Positions 17,692-26,355 of a stretch of DNA of 64,000 nt are shown piece after piece. Location of the stretch: assembly GCA_964611645.1 (NCBI GenBank), contig CAZTAO010000001.1, forward strand, positions 1 to 64,000, in the 5' to 3' direction. Within the stretch, counting starts at the first letter, position 1. Each line of letters begins with the position of its first letter. The notes under the pieces were generated by a model. That model was not told the origin of the DNA and did no database searches. It saw only the letters and a program-made list of their open reading frames with translations. The position numbers and the translations under genes are program-made. This DNA is from CAZTAO01 sp964611645 (GTDB lineage Bacteria; Armatimonadota; UBA5829).

Positions 17692-18755
17692 TATGGCTCA
17701 CCGCCCACACAAAAGGGCTCGCCGCGGGCGGCTACCGTGGGCGAGTGGTGATAACCGACGAGTCAGGCAAGAAGAAGCGCATTCCCGTACTCCTGAACAT
17801 CGGCAACTACGCTCTGCCGGAGGAGAATCCGTTGATAACGTGCGGCTGGCAGTGGATGGGTTCACAGCACTATGCGGATGTCTTCCACGATTACGGCATC
17901 AACGCCACCCACTGCTACTCCGACTTCGACTTCGCCCACAACGCCGGCTTCAGGTTCTACATATTCACTTTCCAACACTCGTGGAACAACCTGCCTATAG
18001 AGAAAGCAGACGACAAGGCCGTCAGCGAAGAGATCGCGCAGTTCAAGGCAGTTGTCGCGAAATACGATCTCAAGCCGGACCAGTGGGCGCTCTACATCAC
18101 CGACGAACCCAACGACCCGATGGCGAAGAACCAGGTCGCGTGGTGCAAGTACATACGAAGCAATTGGCCGGAGGCGAGGTTCATGTTCGATCCCGGCTGG
18201 GGTCCCGGCCCGAGAAACGAGTGGAGCACTGTAGAGGGCTTGGTCAAACCGCTGCTGCCCTATGCCACCATCTGGATGCCCTACCACGCCTGGCTCTCCG
18301 ACGACACTTCCCCGGCATCTCTCAACCTGATGAAGGAACACGCCCAGCAGGTCTGGTTCTACGAGATAATGGGCTTCAGCTACGGCCGACGCCCCTCGGT
18401 AGGCCGGGAGATGTACCGCACAGTCCCCTGGACAGCCTGGGAATACCGGCTGCAGGGGGTGAGCTGGTATTCACTCAACGCCTACGAGAACCCGTGGAGC
18501 GATATGAGCAGCGGCTCTGAGCAATACGGCTCAATGTACGGCTGTATTCCCGCCCGCTCAATAGAGGCCCTGCGACAGGGCCTTCAGGAGTACAAGCGGC
18601 TGAGCGAACTCAGGAAACTCGGTGCCTCAGACACAGTCCTCGACGCCTACACTTCCCGTGCACTTGCAGCCAAGCGAGTGGAGGACATAGACCAAGCCCG
18701 AGAGGAAATGGATGGCCTGATTGTGAAGCTTGCCCGGCGCGCGCCGCGTAAGTGA
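17658..18755 (+). CDS. 3' part of the frameshifted DUF4091/GH123-like gene
   Basis: About 365 residues in the -1 frame continue the interrupted protein. The segment starts with DATATSRDP and carries a DUF4091-like catalytic region: RFYIFTFQHSW, DQWALYITDEPNDPMAKNQ, ARFMFDPGWGPGP, QQVWFYEIMGF, GVSWYSLNAYENPW and the closing SIEALRQGLQEYKRL. The D-E pair in ITDEPND is the likely catalytic site by analogy with GH123-type proteins. Conservation of this long stretch suggests a recent or artefactual frameshift. The gene is convergent with the nitrilase gene, 9 bases apart. Confidence 0.65.
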   Translation, partial: DATATSRDPLVIWLTAHTKGLAAGGYRGRVVITDESGKKKRIPVLLNIGNYALPEENPLITCGWQWMGSQHYADVFHDYGINATHCYSDFDFAHNAGFRFYIFTFQHSWNNLPIEKADDKAVSEEIAQFKAVVAKYDLKPDQWALYITDEPNDPMAKNQVAWCKYIRSNWPEARFMFDPGWGPGPRNEWSTVEGLVKPLLPYATIWMPYHAWLSDDTSPASLNLMKEHAQQVWFYEIMGFSYGRRPSVGREMYRTVPWTAWEYRLQGVSWYSLNAYENPWSDMSSGSEQYGSMYGCIPARSIEALRQGLQEYKRLSELRKLGASDTVLDAYTSRALAAKRVEDIDQAREEMDGLIVKLARRAPRK

Positions 18756-18764
18756 CCGCGTGTC

Positions 18765-19712
18765 CTACGGAACCGCAGACTTGGCCGCTGGATCGCTCTC
18801 AGCCCACGCCGTCTTGATATCGGCGTACACGATATCATCCTCATACAGCCTGTGGGAGTTGGCAATCACTTCTCCCTCGGGTGATATTATCTCGGAGAAG
18901 CCATAACCGAACCACTTCTGCTTATGGTCAACACTCCAGTTTGCGCCGATCACGTAATGCTTGAACGGCGCGACCCGCTTGGGCAGTATATGCCAGAACC
19001 AGTCCGCGGGGTGACTGTCGGATACCCAGGCAATCGGATACAGCAGCGCCCATATCTTCTCGGGCTTATACTTCTCGAGGATGGTATGGATGTCGAAGCA
19101 GATCGCCAGACCTACGCGTCCGTACTCGGTGTCGTATGTTTGCACGCCCCGATCCCCCGCAGTCGCCCAGGACTTCTCCGGCACAAGCCACGGGGTCAGC
19201 TTCCGGTAATGCGCCACGATCTTCCCCTGTGGCGATGCCAGGCAGACGGTGTTGTAGTAGGTGGGGGTCTTGGTGGAAACCACTTCCACAAATGGCACGG
19301 TTATGTATACGCCCAGCCTCTTTGCCAAAGCGCAGAAATGCTTCGTCGATGGCCCGGGGACTTCCTCTGCAAACCCCGCCGGGTCTTTGCCGGTGTAGGT
19401 GGCATCTATGGGTCGCCCAGCCACGTGCCAGTTGGTGCGGAGGTCCTGCGACAGGTAGCCGGTGATGCAGGCTTCGGGCAGAACAATGATCTTAGCCCCT
19501 CCCTTCGCCGCCCTTTCCACCAGCGCAGTCAGCTTCTTCGTGTTCGCCTCCAGCGCCCCCATATCCGAAGAACACTGCACCGCCGCGACTCTGACTGTCT
19601 TAGGACGCACGTTCGGAGCCTCCGCCGCAGCGCCACCGGGCAGGACCAGTGAGGGCATAGCAGCCAATAGTGTCACGCATATAAGCCAGTTCTTCAGATC
19701 AACCGCCATCAT
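18765..19712 (-). CDS. Exported carbon-nitrogen hydrolase (nitrilase superfamily)
   Basis: A 315-residue protein. The nitrilase-superfamily Glu-Lys-Cys triad is complete: E80 in VLPEACITGY, K171 in YRKLTPW and C205 in LAICFDIH. Such enzymes hydrolyse amides or nitriles or condense acyl groups. Unusually for the superfamily, it begins with a hydrophobic signal-like segment (residues ~8-30), so it may act outside the cytoplasm. The ATG at 19712 is followed at once by a second ATG; GGTGGTGGA lies upstream. An amidase of a released N-acyl sugar or peptide would fit the context, but that is inference. Confidence 0.8.
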   Translation of the reverse strand: MMAVDLKNWLICVTLLAAMPSLVLPGGAAAEAPNVRPKTVRVAAVQCSSDMGALEANTKKLTALVERAAKGGAKIIVLPEACITGYLSQDLRTNWHVAGRPIDATYTGKDPAGFAEEVPGPSTKHFCALAKRLGVYITVPFVEVVSTKTPTYYNTVCLASPQGKIVAHYRKLTPWLVPEKSWATAGDRGVQTYDTEYGRVGLAICFDIHTILEKYKPEKIWALLYPIAWVSDSHPADWFWHILPKRVAPFKHYVIGANWSVDHKQKWFGYGFSEIISPEGEVIANSHRLYEDDIVYADIKTAWAESDPAAKSAVP

Positions 19713-19751
19713 TCCACCACCAATTCTGCAACCATCACACCACAGCCGTCA

Positions 19752-22007
19752 TCACCTCTGAGCAACCTGGAACATAGAGTCCCTGCTGGCGAGGTCGCCG
19801 CCCGACGCGAAAACATGGGAGTATTTGCGGGCGTTCTTGGCGAGGGGGTCATTGGGATATTTCTGGTACACCCGTTTCATAAGCCGAACCGACTGGCTCC
19901 AGTAATCCATCTTGTCAGCTTCAAACTCCCACCAGTAGTTGAAGCCGGTGAGGTAATTGGTGGCGCAGGCTGCTCTGTACAACGCTTTCGGCGCGCTTGG
20001 GGAGTCTGGATACTTGCGCGCCAGGTCCAGGCAAAGCCTGCGGACCCGGTACAGGCACTCGTGCTCATAGTTGTGCCGCCGCAGGGCTTCGTGGTCCCGC
20101 CGGGTTGCGGCTTCTTTGTCCCAGAAGAAATCATAGCAGGTCGCCCGTTGCCCTCGCCACAAGCCCGCATTGTAGAACAGCAGGTCGCGGTTGTGGTAGA
20201 TATAAGACGCCTGCTGGTACATTGCCGCAGCTCTGGCATTTCTGCCGTTCGCTTTCCGGACAGCCCTTGCCAGATGCGCCAGGTCGCGAGCAGTCTTCCT
20301 CGGGTCGCGCGGTTTGTTGTGGACGCTGGCCCACCAGTCGTCTCCCTTCTTCTGCGACATCATCTCGCGAATCTTCGCGTCCGGAAGCTGCGCGAGCGTT
20401 CTCAGGGAGTCGGAATACCGATTGTCCCGAAGCTGGCGAATACCCAGGGTATAGATAAGCAGGTCGCGCTGGGGGTGTCGTGGGTGGGAGCGAATGTAGG
20501 CCGCCACCTGTCGTGTGCTCATTCTGGCGTCCAGAATGTACGCTGCATCCTGATCGTAGACAAGCCGGTAATACAGGTCCAGCGCAAGGTCGAGCCGCCC
20601 ACGCTTCTCATACAGCAGCGCCAGGTTCTCCCTTGCCCCGCCGCAGAGATAGCTGGCCGGATACTGTCGCAGCAGTCTCTGGAGATCAGAAATCGCGGCT
20701 GCTTCCTTGCCCGTCTTCCGTCGCGAAGCGCCTCTCACGTATATGGCAAGGTCCTTCCCTTCGCCACGTGCCGCCAACGCCCGGTTCGCCCACGCCGCCG
20801 CATCCCGGTGTCGATTCCTCATATACTCGATCTCCGCGAGTTGGGCGGCAATTCCGGCAGGCAGGCGCAGCCGGTGGCGTTTGGCAGCCGAAGTGGCGAG
20901 GTCAGCAAGATTTGCCAGGTCGCTGCTGCTGGGTCTACTGTGCTCGATTCGGTACTCCAGGTATGGGGCCAGCAGGTCGGGGGCTCTCTTGAGGTGTCGG
21001 GCAAGCAGTCTCGCCTCGGACCGCGACAGCTTGCGGCTGGCATAGAAGATGGAAGCCGCGGCCCGCGTGCGGTCCGCTTTCCGCGTGAAACTCCCAAAAT
21101 GGCACAGATAAGCCTCAAGCGCCGCAAGCCTCCTGCCTTGAACATAGTCACATCGCGCAAGCCAGCCCAGGGCATCGTTGCGGAATCGGCTGTTGGGGTA
21201 TTCGCGGATCAGCGACTGCAGAGCGCGCTTTGACCGCGCCACGGCCTTCTCTCCCGGAACGGGCTTATCTATCCAGTCGTAAGTGGACTCGGACATCGGG
21301 CTGCTGATCAGCGAGCGCGGGACCATAATCAGCGCCGCCTCACGCCGGGGGCTTTTCGGATACGCCGCAGCGAGTGACTCGAAAGTCGATCCTGCTTTCT
21401 TGAGGGCACCCCGGTCATACGAGATTGCCCCAAGCACATAAAGCGCGTGGGCCTGGATCCGCCCAGCGCGAGGGTTCCGGACCAGCTTCTTCATTCTGGC
21501 TTCCGCGGATTTCAGGCGGGAGAATTCATAGTCCCGCCGAGCGGCAAGGTACTCGTTCAGCAAATCGGGATCAGTGCTGCTCCCGATCTCCCTGGCCAAC
21601 TCCTCCCGGTCACGGACTGCCGCCGGCTCGCCGATGCCGTGCTTCAGCGCATTGCGGTAGTGTTCGATGGACTCCTGAAGCTTCCCGGCAGCCTCCAATC
21701 GCCGCGCGTTTGCCAGGGCCTCCATCCCTTTTGCTTCCCAGCGGGTCTCGAGATAGTAAGACTGATTCCAGCCGATTACCCGGCGCGTGGAGTTACCCAT
21801 TGGCCGGCAGGGAGGCTCCCCCCAGGAGGGGATACTGAGTACACGAGGGGGTTCGCCGAAATCGGGCTGCTGGGTGTTGAAATGCGCGCTGGGGTAGTTG
21901 TCTATCTGGCAAGCCGGCACAACTGTCCCAGCCAGACACCACAGAAGAATCACTGCCGCCCGCATCGTGGCGCGGCCAAAGCCGGACTCACCCGCCGAAT
22001 ACCTCAT
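19752..22007 (-). CDS. Exported TPR-repeat protein coupled to a DUF3142 protein
   Basis: A 751-residue protein with an N-terminal export signal (MRAAVILLWCLAGTVVPAC; the Cys may make it a lipoprotein). The rest is helical and repeat-like with tetratricopeptide-type segments (e.g. ALYVLGAISYDRGALKKAGSTFESLAAAYP, FRNDALGWLARCDYVQGRRLAALEAY split over several units). TPRs bind partner proteins. Its start codon overlaps the stop of the upstream gene as ATGA, so the two proteins are made together. No enzymatic motif is seen. Confidence 0.7.
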   Translation of the reverse strand: MRYSAGESGFGRATMRAAVILLWCLAGTVVPACQIDNYPSAHFNTQQPDFGEPPRVLSIPSWGEPPCRPMGNSTRRVIGWNQSYYLETRWEAKGMEALANARRLEAAGKLQESIEHYRNALKHGIGEPAAVRDREELAREIGSSTDPDLLNEYLAARRDYEFSRLKSAEARMKKLVRNPRAGRIQAHALYVLGAISYDRGALKKAGSTFESLAAAYPKSPRREAALIMVPRSLISSPMSESTYDWIDKPVPGEKAVARSKRALQSLIREYPNSRFRNDALGWLARCDYVQGRRLAALEAYLCHFGSFTRKADRTRAAASIFYASRKLSRSEARLLARHLKRAPDLLAPYLEYRIEHSRPSSSDLANLADLATSAAKRHRLRLPAGIAAQLAEIEYMRNRHRDAAAWANRALAARGEGKDLAIYVRGASRRKTGKEAAAISDLQRLLRQYPASYLCGGARENLALLYEKRGRLDLALDLYYRLVYDQDAAYILDARMSTRQVAAYIRSHPRHPQRDLLIYTLGIRQLRDNRYSDSLRTLAQLPDAKIREMMSQKKGDDWWASVHNKPRDPRKTARDLAHLARAVRKANGRNARAAAMYQQASYIYHNRDLLFYNAGLWRGQRATCYDFFWDKEAATRRDHEALRRHNYEHECLYRVRRLCLDLARKYPDSPSAPKALYRAACATNYLTGFNYWWEFEADKMDYWSQSVRLMKRVYQKYPNDPLAKNARKYSHVFASGGDLASRDSMFQVAQR

Positions 22008-23605
22008 CTCCCACTGCCCTCCCCACGTAGTTGAACTGGTTCTACTTCACCCGCCAGTGTCTCGAATCCTCCGGGCATCCTGGCTCGCCATTCACCCGAT
22101 ATCACCCGCGCGCGCCCATTCACAGCTACCGGCCCGACCGACAGAGTCTCCCCGGCCCGAATAAGTGATTTGTAACACACCACCACGGACGCACTCGCCG
22201 GACCGGCGCTTGAGCCTGAGTCGGAGAAGCGCTCTATCCTGTCAAAATCCCCCGGCTCGACCTTGATCCCCGGAGCATCCGACTTCAGAATAAGGACTAC
22301 GGAATCGCTGGAAAAGAACGAATTGGCCTCACCGGTGTTCTTCAGTGACACTGTCACGGCGAAAGTCGGCTCATTGCCGCCTTCGACCATATTCCAGGCT
22401 GCCTTCTCGACTTCTGCGCTCGCGCGTATGGCCAGCCTCGGCTCCTCCCCGCGCAGCCCCGCCGACACACTCGACAGCGGGAGAGTCATTATTTCATCCG
22501 GCTCGGGGCTTCGGAAGATGACGACGCCGAGGCAGTTGGATGGTCTGTGCTCCTTTACCACATCCACATTCGCCGCAATCATCCGCGCCGTAGGCAAGTC
22601 GTAGAGCAGGTGGTATCCCAGGCCTCTGCCTCCGGCGCCGGGGCGAACAGCGACAAAGTCCGCGATCTCCTCCCCGATCCACTCTTCCGGTTTATGGGCA
22701 GGCTTGCCCGAGGAATCAGCCGCCCATGACTTGGCGAGCCGGAAAGACGGGTGCCGCGCCGCCTGAGGCGCGCTCATGGCTCGGTATGTCCCCAGCAATC
22801 GCCCGCGATCATCGTACATGAATGCGTGACCATAGGCCGGAATGCCGACGTAGAACGGCTTGCCCAGCCTTTGTGCCGCAGCCATCCCCTTCTCCAGCGC
22901 GCGGAGATCGGAGACAGGATGGACATCCGCAAGCTCGCGCCCGATCTGCGTCTCGTAGAACTGCGGGGAGTAGAAGTCAGTCTGTTGCACGAGCCTTCGC
23001 ATGTCTCTGCTGGTGTACCAGGTTGGCAGCGCAGTGATAGAGAGTGTTACCGGCCCCGCAAGAGATCGGCGGACCTCTCCCAACAACTCCGCATACTTTG
23101 GCAGCAAGCGAGTGGGGCAGTCGAAGTCGATCTGCAAACCCTCAACACGCAGCCCGACGCGCTCCGCCGCCTTCCTCTGAAGCGCAAATGACTCGGCAAC
23201 ACACGCAGCGATCGAACGATTCGGAAGCTCCTCAAAGCGCCGTGCCGCTCCTGAATCCAGAGCAAAAACAAGATGCAGGTTGGGAGCGTCGGGCGAGGCA
23301 AGCCACTCCTGCGGCATAGTAAGCGCCACGGCTTCTCCCGATGCGCTGATGGTCCCGGCGCGGACGAACATCCGCCTAACGCCCATCGCATTCAGGCTCG
23401 CAGCTTCCTGTTTCGTAAGGCAGAAAGGACTGTGCCAATACCAGAGAGATACTTCAAGAGGCTGAGTCGGACTGCGCGATCCAAGCACCCACCACGTGGC
23501 CATTCCCACCAGAACCAACGCGAGCACAAGGGCTGCCGCGCCGCGCGCGTGTTTGCTCACGCTCCGATGCCACAACCTGCCCACCAAAACGCACCTCGGG
23601 CACAC
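22004..23605 (-). CDS. DUF3142-family membrane-anchored TIM-barrel protein
   Basis: A 533-residue protein with an N-terminal anchor (residues ~22-42). The DUF3142 region (~50-300) includes VSLWYWHSPF, the hallmark GLQIDFDCPT at ~157-165, VTLSITALPTWY and PFYVGIPAYGHAF. This resembles a glycoside-hydrolase barrel in which the Asp residues of DFD would be catalytic, though the family is uncharacterised. The C-terminal ~200 residues are beta-rich. The start is uncertain: GTG at 23605, or a TTG at 23587 with GAGG upstream. It shares a 4-base ATGA overlap with the TPR gene. Confidence 0.7.
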   Translation of the reverse strand: MCPRCVLVGRLWHRSVSKHARGAAALVLALVLVGMATWWVLGSRSPTQPLEVSLWYWHSPFCLTKQEAASLNAMGVRRMFVRAGTISASGEAVALTMPQEWLASPDAPNLHLVFALDSGAARRFEELPNRSIAACVAESFALQRKAAERVGLRVEGLQIDFDCPTRLLPKYAELLGEVRRSLAGPVTLSITALPTWYTSRDMRRLVQQTDFYSPQFYETQIGRELADVHPVSDLRALEKGMAAAQRLGKPFYVGIPAYGHAFMYDDRGRLLGTYRAMSAPQAARHPSFRLAKSWAADSSGKPAHKPEEWIGEEIADFVAVRPGAGGRGLGYHLLYDLPTARMIAANVDVVKEHRPSNCLGVVIFRSPEPDEIMTLPLSSVSAGLRGEEPRLAIRASAEVEKAAWNMVEGGNEPTFAVTVSLKNTGEANSFFSSDSVVLILKSDAPGIKVEPGDFDRIERFSDSGSSAGPASASVVVCYKSLIRAGETLSVGPVAVNGRARVISGEWRARMPGGFETLAGEVEPVQLRGEGSGR

Positions 23606-23615
23606 GCTGCCATTA

Positions 23616-23660
23616 GTCCCATCCGTCCTATTTGTCCCATATGTCCTATATGTCTCACTC
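23616..23660. repeat. Nine-base tandem repeat, five degenerate units
   Basis: Units start at 23616, 23625, 23634, 23643 and 23652 and follow GTCCYATNN (GTCCCATCC, GTCCTATTT, GTCCCATAT, GTCCTATAT, GTCTCACTC). They fill the gap between two minus-strand genes and run into the stop codon of the upstream one. Confidence 0.7.
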
Positions 23661-25379
23661 CCCCAACTTCACCACAAACTCCTGCGCCTTTGCTCTTATT
23701 CCGGGGAACTCCGCGGGGTCGAAGTCGGGGCACATTGGGAAGACTTCCGCATTGTCCCAGGGGTAGACCGACTTGGGCATACCTTTGATGAGGTTCCAGT
23801 CGACGCGCGAGCGGAGTTTGGCCAACCATTGAGAGGCCTCCCTGGCCGTGGCCGAACCGGGATGCGCGGCGATGCGGGCTTCCAGCAGGTGCAGCGTCCG
23901 GTAATCCTCGATGCCCTCGCGGCGGGCTTCCCACGCAGGCGACGGCACCGGCCCGCTGTCGCTTGGTAGCACGAAGCAGAAGGTGGCGTTGCGGTCGCCT
24001 TCCCAGGTGTAGCCTTCGGTGTAGCACCAGTGGAAGTTGCCTTTGAGCTTGAGCGCCCAGGTGTAGAGGCCGGAGTAGAATCTGGCGCGGGCGCTGTTGC
24101 CACGGCCACGGTGGTTGCAGTCGTAGGTCCAGAGTTCCTTGTTCTTCTCGGCGGCCAGCTTTCGGATGTCGGGCGTGACGCGCCCACCGTTCAGGGTCCA
24201 TACGTCGATAAGGTCGGCATACGCGGCGGCGGCGTGGTCGGTGATGGCGGTGGTTGTCCGCATATACTTGCGCACCGGCTTCATCGCCTCGAACTGTGCT
24301 TTTGTGGCATCATCAACAGGCGGCTCATCTCGCCCGTAGACCAACAGTTCAGGGAAGCCGCGCTTCTTCATCTCCTGCGCTACTGTCTTCGCCGCTTCAG
24401 GGTATTCGGCCAGGTTCGAGGAGAGGATCATTATCGGGATGTCCGGGTGGATCAGGCCGATGTCCTTCATTTGCTGCAGAACCTGAATATCCTCGTGTCC
24501 GTCGAGCGGCTTCACGTTGCCCTGCGCATCAATGAATGTGCCGCTGGCGGTGTATTGGTAGAGGGTGTAGCTGGTCATTCCGTGCCTCGCCATGTCCTGC
24601 CAATACTTACGCATCAGCTCCGGCGTGCGGTAGCGGGCGTCGTTCTGAGGGCCTGCCCACCTGAAGTACATCCCGTATGCAATGTCGGCGGCAGGCAGGT
24701 CAAACGGCAGCACCTTCACCGTGGCGGTGATGGGTATCTCCTTGACCTGGTGGACTATCAGGTTCAGGGTTATGTCATAGTTCCCCGGCTTGGTGCCCTT
24801 GGGGACTTCCACATTGATCCAGAACACGGTGTTCTCACCCGGCTTCACGGTCCCGGTGCCGGATTCCGGCATATAGGTGGAGAACCCGACCACGCGCCCG
24901 CCAGGCACGTTGACGTCGCGGTATGGGGTCGGAAGCCGGCGCGGGTCGAAAACGATCTGGCGGATTGTCACCGGGAACGGCGACTTGGTCACGCCGAGGG
25001 TCACCGCGCCGGACCGGGTGATCCCCCAAAGCCCCAGCACCAGCGGCTCGTCTTCACCCGCGGGCGTGGATATGACCGGCTTTCTGCTCAGATCGGCCTT
25101 GGAGGGCGGCTGCTCGGAGTAGATGAGCTGGCTGTAGTCGCCCCACCAGGTCGCCAATCCTAACTCCTTGTCGGCTTTGGAAAACGCCGGAACCTTCCGC
25201 AGCGGCGGCACCACTTTCAGCAGTTCGGCGTTTGATGGCACCGGCTCCTCCGGAGTCCCATGAGCCACCGGATAATACCACCAAAGCCCCTTTTCAGGAG
25301 GCTCAGCCTCAACACCCGATACCACCGCCAATCCGGCAACAGACAAAGCCAGAATCACGCACAACCAAAGTCTCTTCAT
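23655..25379 (-). CDS. Secreted DUF4091/GH123-like protein
   Basis: A 574-residue exported protein: signal peptide MKRLWLCVILALSVAGLAVVSGVEA, a beta-rich N-terminal domain (~residues 60-220, including FWINVEVPKGTKPGNYDITL) and a DUF4091-type C-terminal part. Recognisable blocks are ELLVYGRDEPPVDD (candidate catalytic D-E), WTLNGGRVTPD, LWTYDCNHRGRG and REGIEDYRTLHLLEARI near the end. GGAGG lies about 7 bases before the ATG. Reaction not known; by family, a glycosidase acting on amino-sugar glycans is plausible. Confidence 0.8.
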   Translation of the reverse strand: MKRLWLCVILALSVAGLAVVSGVEAEPPEKGLWWYYPVAHGTPEEPVPSNAELLKVVPPLRKVPAFSKADKELGLATWWGDYSQLIYSEQPPSKADLSRKPVISTPAGEDEPLVLGLWGITRSGAVTLGVTKSPFPVTIRQIVFDPRRLPTPYRDVNVPGGRVVGFSTYMPESGTGTVKPGENTVFWINVEVPKGTKPGNYDITLNLIVHQVKEIPITATVKVLPFDLPAADIAYGMYFRWAGPQNDARYRTPELMRKYWQDMARHGMTSYTLYQYTASGTFIDAQGNVKPLDGHEDIQVLQQMKDIGLIHPDIPIMILSSNLAEYPEAAKTVAQEMKKRGFPELLVYGRDEPPVDDATKAQFEAMKPVRKYMRTTTAITDHAAAAYADLIDVWTLNGGRVTPDIRKLAAEKNKELWTYDCNHRGRGNSARARFYSGLYTWALKLKGNFHWCYTEGYTWEGDRNATFCFVLPSDSGPVPSPAWEARREGIEDYRTLHLLEARIAAHPGSATAREASQWLAKLRSRVDWNLIKGMPKSVYPWDNAEVFPMCPDFDPAEFPGIRAKAQEFVVKLGE

Positions 25380-25460
25380 CCACTTCCTCCTTGCTGATGA
25401 CTACTACAATACCACCGATGGCCGGGAATATGCTATCCCCGACCCGGTTGCTTGGACATC

Positions 25461-26003
25461 TCATCTGGGCTTGTCTGGTATGAAGCGCCAGCCGTTTGAG
25501 TTGAGGAATAGCCATTCGGTTAGTCCTGCTACCAGATATGCTGTTCCGACAAGCACGCGTGGAATCCAATCTGGCACAGAGGCGTTGGTCAACCAGGCAA
25601 GGCCCGGCACAAGCATCGCCAGCCCGGCAAGGGCGATTGCCAGATGAAGCAGATGCAGGTATCGACGCAGTTTGATGTCCACGTATCGCAGAGAAGCCTC
25701 AAGCATTGCTGCGCTTACCAGCATTGGAAGTCCCAACACCACCCACGCGTAAGGTTGCCAATCTCGAATACCACTCACTGACACACAGAAGCGCGGGATT
25801 GCTGTGCCCAAGAGTGGAATTAGTATGACGAAATAGGTCACCAGTCCGCCCTGCAGGCTCACACCTACTCCTCTGCCACGCTGCCACTTAGGCTTGTACT
25901 TCACCATAGAGTAGGCCGTGAGGTAACCCATCACGCCTACTCCAAAGATTGATACCACCAAACTGGTAAAAGTGGCAATCGCCTTCATCTCAAACGCGCT
26001 CAT
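25461..26003 (-). CDS. Five-TM membrane protein, function unknown
   Basis: A 180-residue hydrophobic protein with about five helices (residues ~10-32, ~48-70, ~82-104, ~115-137, ~148-168). No motif is recognised. GGAG lies 7 bases before the ATG. It lies between secreted hydrolase genes on the same strand, 32 bases after a three-TM protein gene, and may be a transporter-like or sensor component; that is a guess from position. Confidence 0.6.
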   Translation of the reverse strand: MSAFEMKAIATFTSLVVSIFGVGVMGYLTAYSMVKYKPKWQRGRGVGVSLQGGLVTYFVILIPLLGTAIPRFCVSVSGIRDWQPYAWVVLGLPMLVSAAMLEASLRYVDIKLRRYLHLLHLAIALAGLAMLVPGLAWLTNASVPDWIPRVLVGTAYLVAGLTEWLFLNSNGWRFIPDKPR

Positions 26004-26035
26004 ATGTCACTCCACCCTCAACAACAAATGGCTGA

Positions 26036-26341
26036 TCACGGCTTGCTCTTGCGCTCACGATACGCCGTGGCAAGCGCCACGCCAATCAGGACCCACAGGA
26101 CTAGGACAAGAGGAATCGATATCCAGTGAAAGACGAACAGTCCCATTCCCGGGCGTCCTGAGTCGGCAAAGTAGAATATGAAACAGCCAGACCATATCGC
26201 CGCCGCCATGCAGAGATAGACGCTGATACACGTCTTTCGCAGCCTAGAGCTGTCCCGCTTCCCCCTCAACTTGATGTAAACCAACATGAACACGATGGCG
26301 ATGGCACCTGCTATGACCCCCTCCCAGACCCTACCTTCCAT
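26036..26341 (-). CDS. Three-TM small membrane protein, function unknown
   Basis: A 101-residue protein with three predicted helices and a basic, short C terminus (YRERKSKP). The ATG at 26341 is chosen because GGAGG lies 7 bases upstream; an upstream GTG at 26359 would overlap the previous stop by 4 bases. It sits between the GH42-like gene and the five-TM gene and is likely co-transcribed with both. Confidence 0.55.
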   Translation of the reverse strand: MEGRVWEGVIAGAIAIVFMLVYIKLRGKRDSSRLRKTCISVYLCMAAAIWSGCFIFYFADSGRPGMGLFVFHWISIPLVLVLWVLIGVALATAYRERKSKP

Positions 26342-26355
26342 AACGAATCCTCCAA

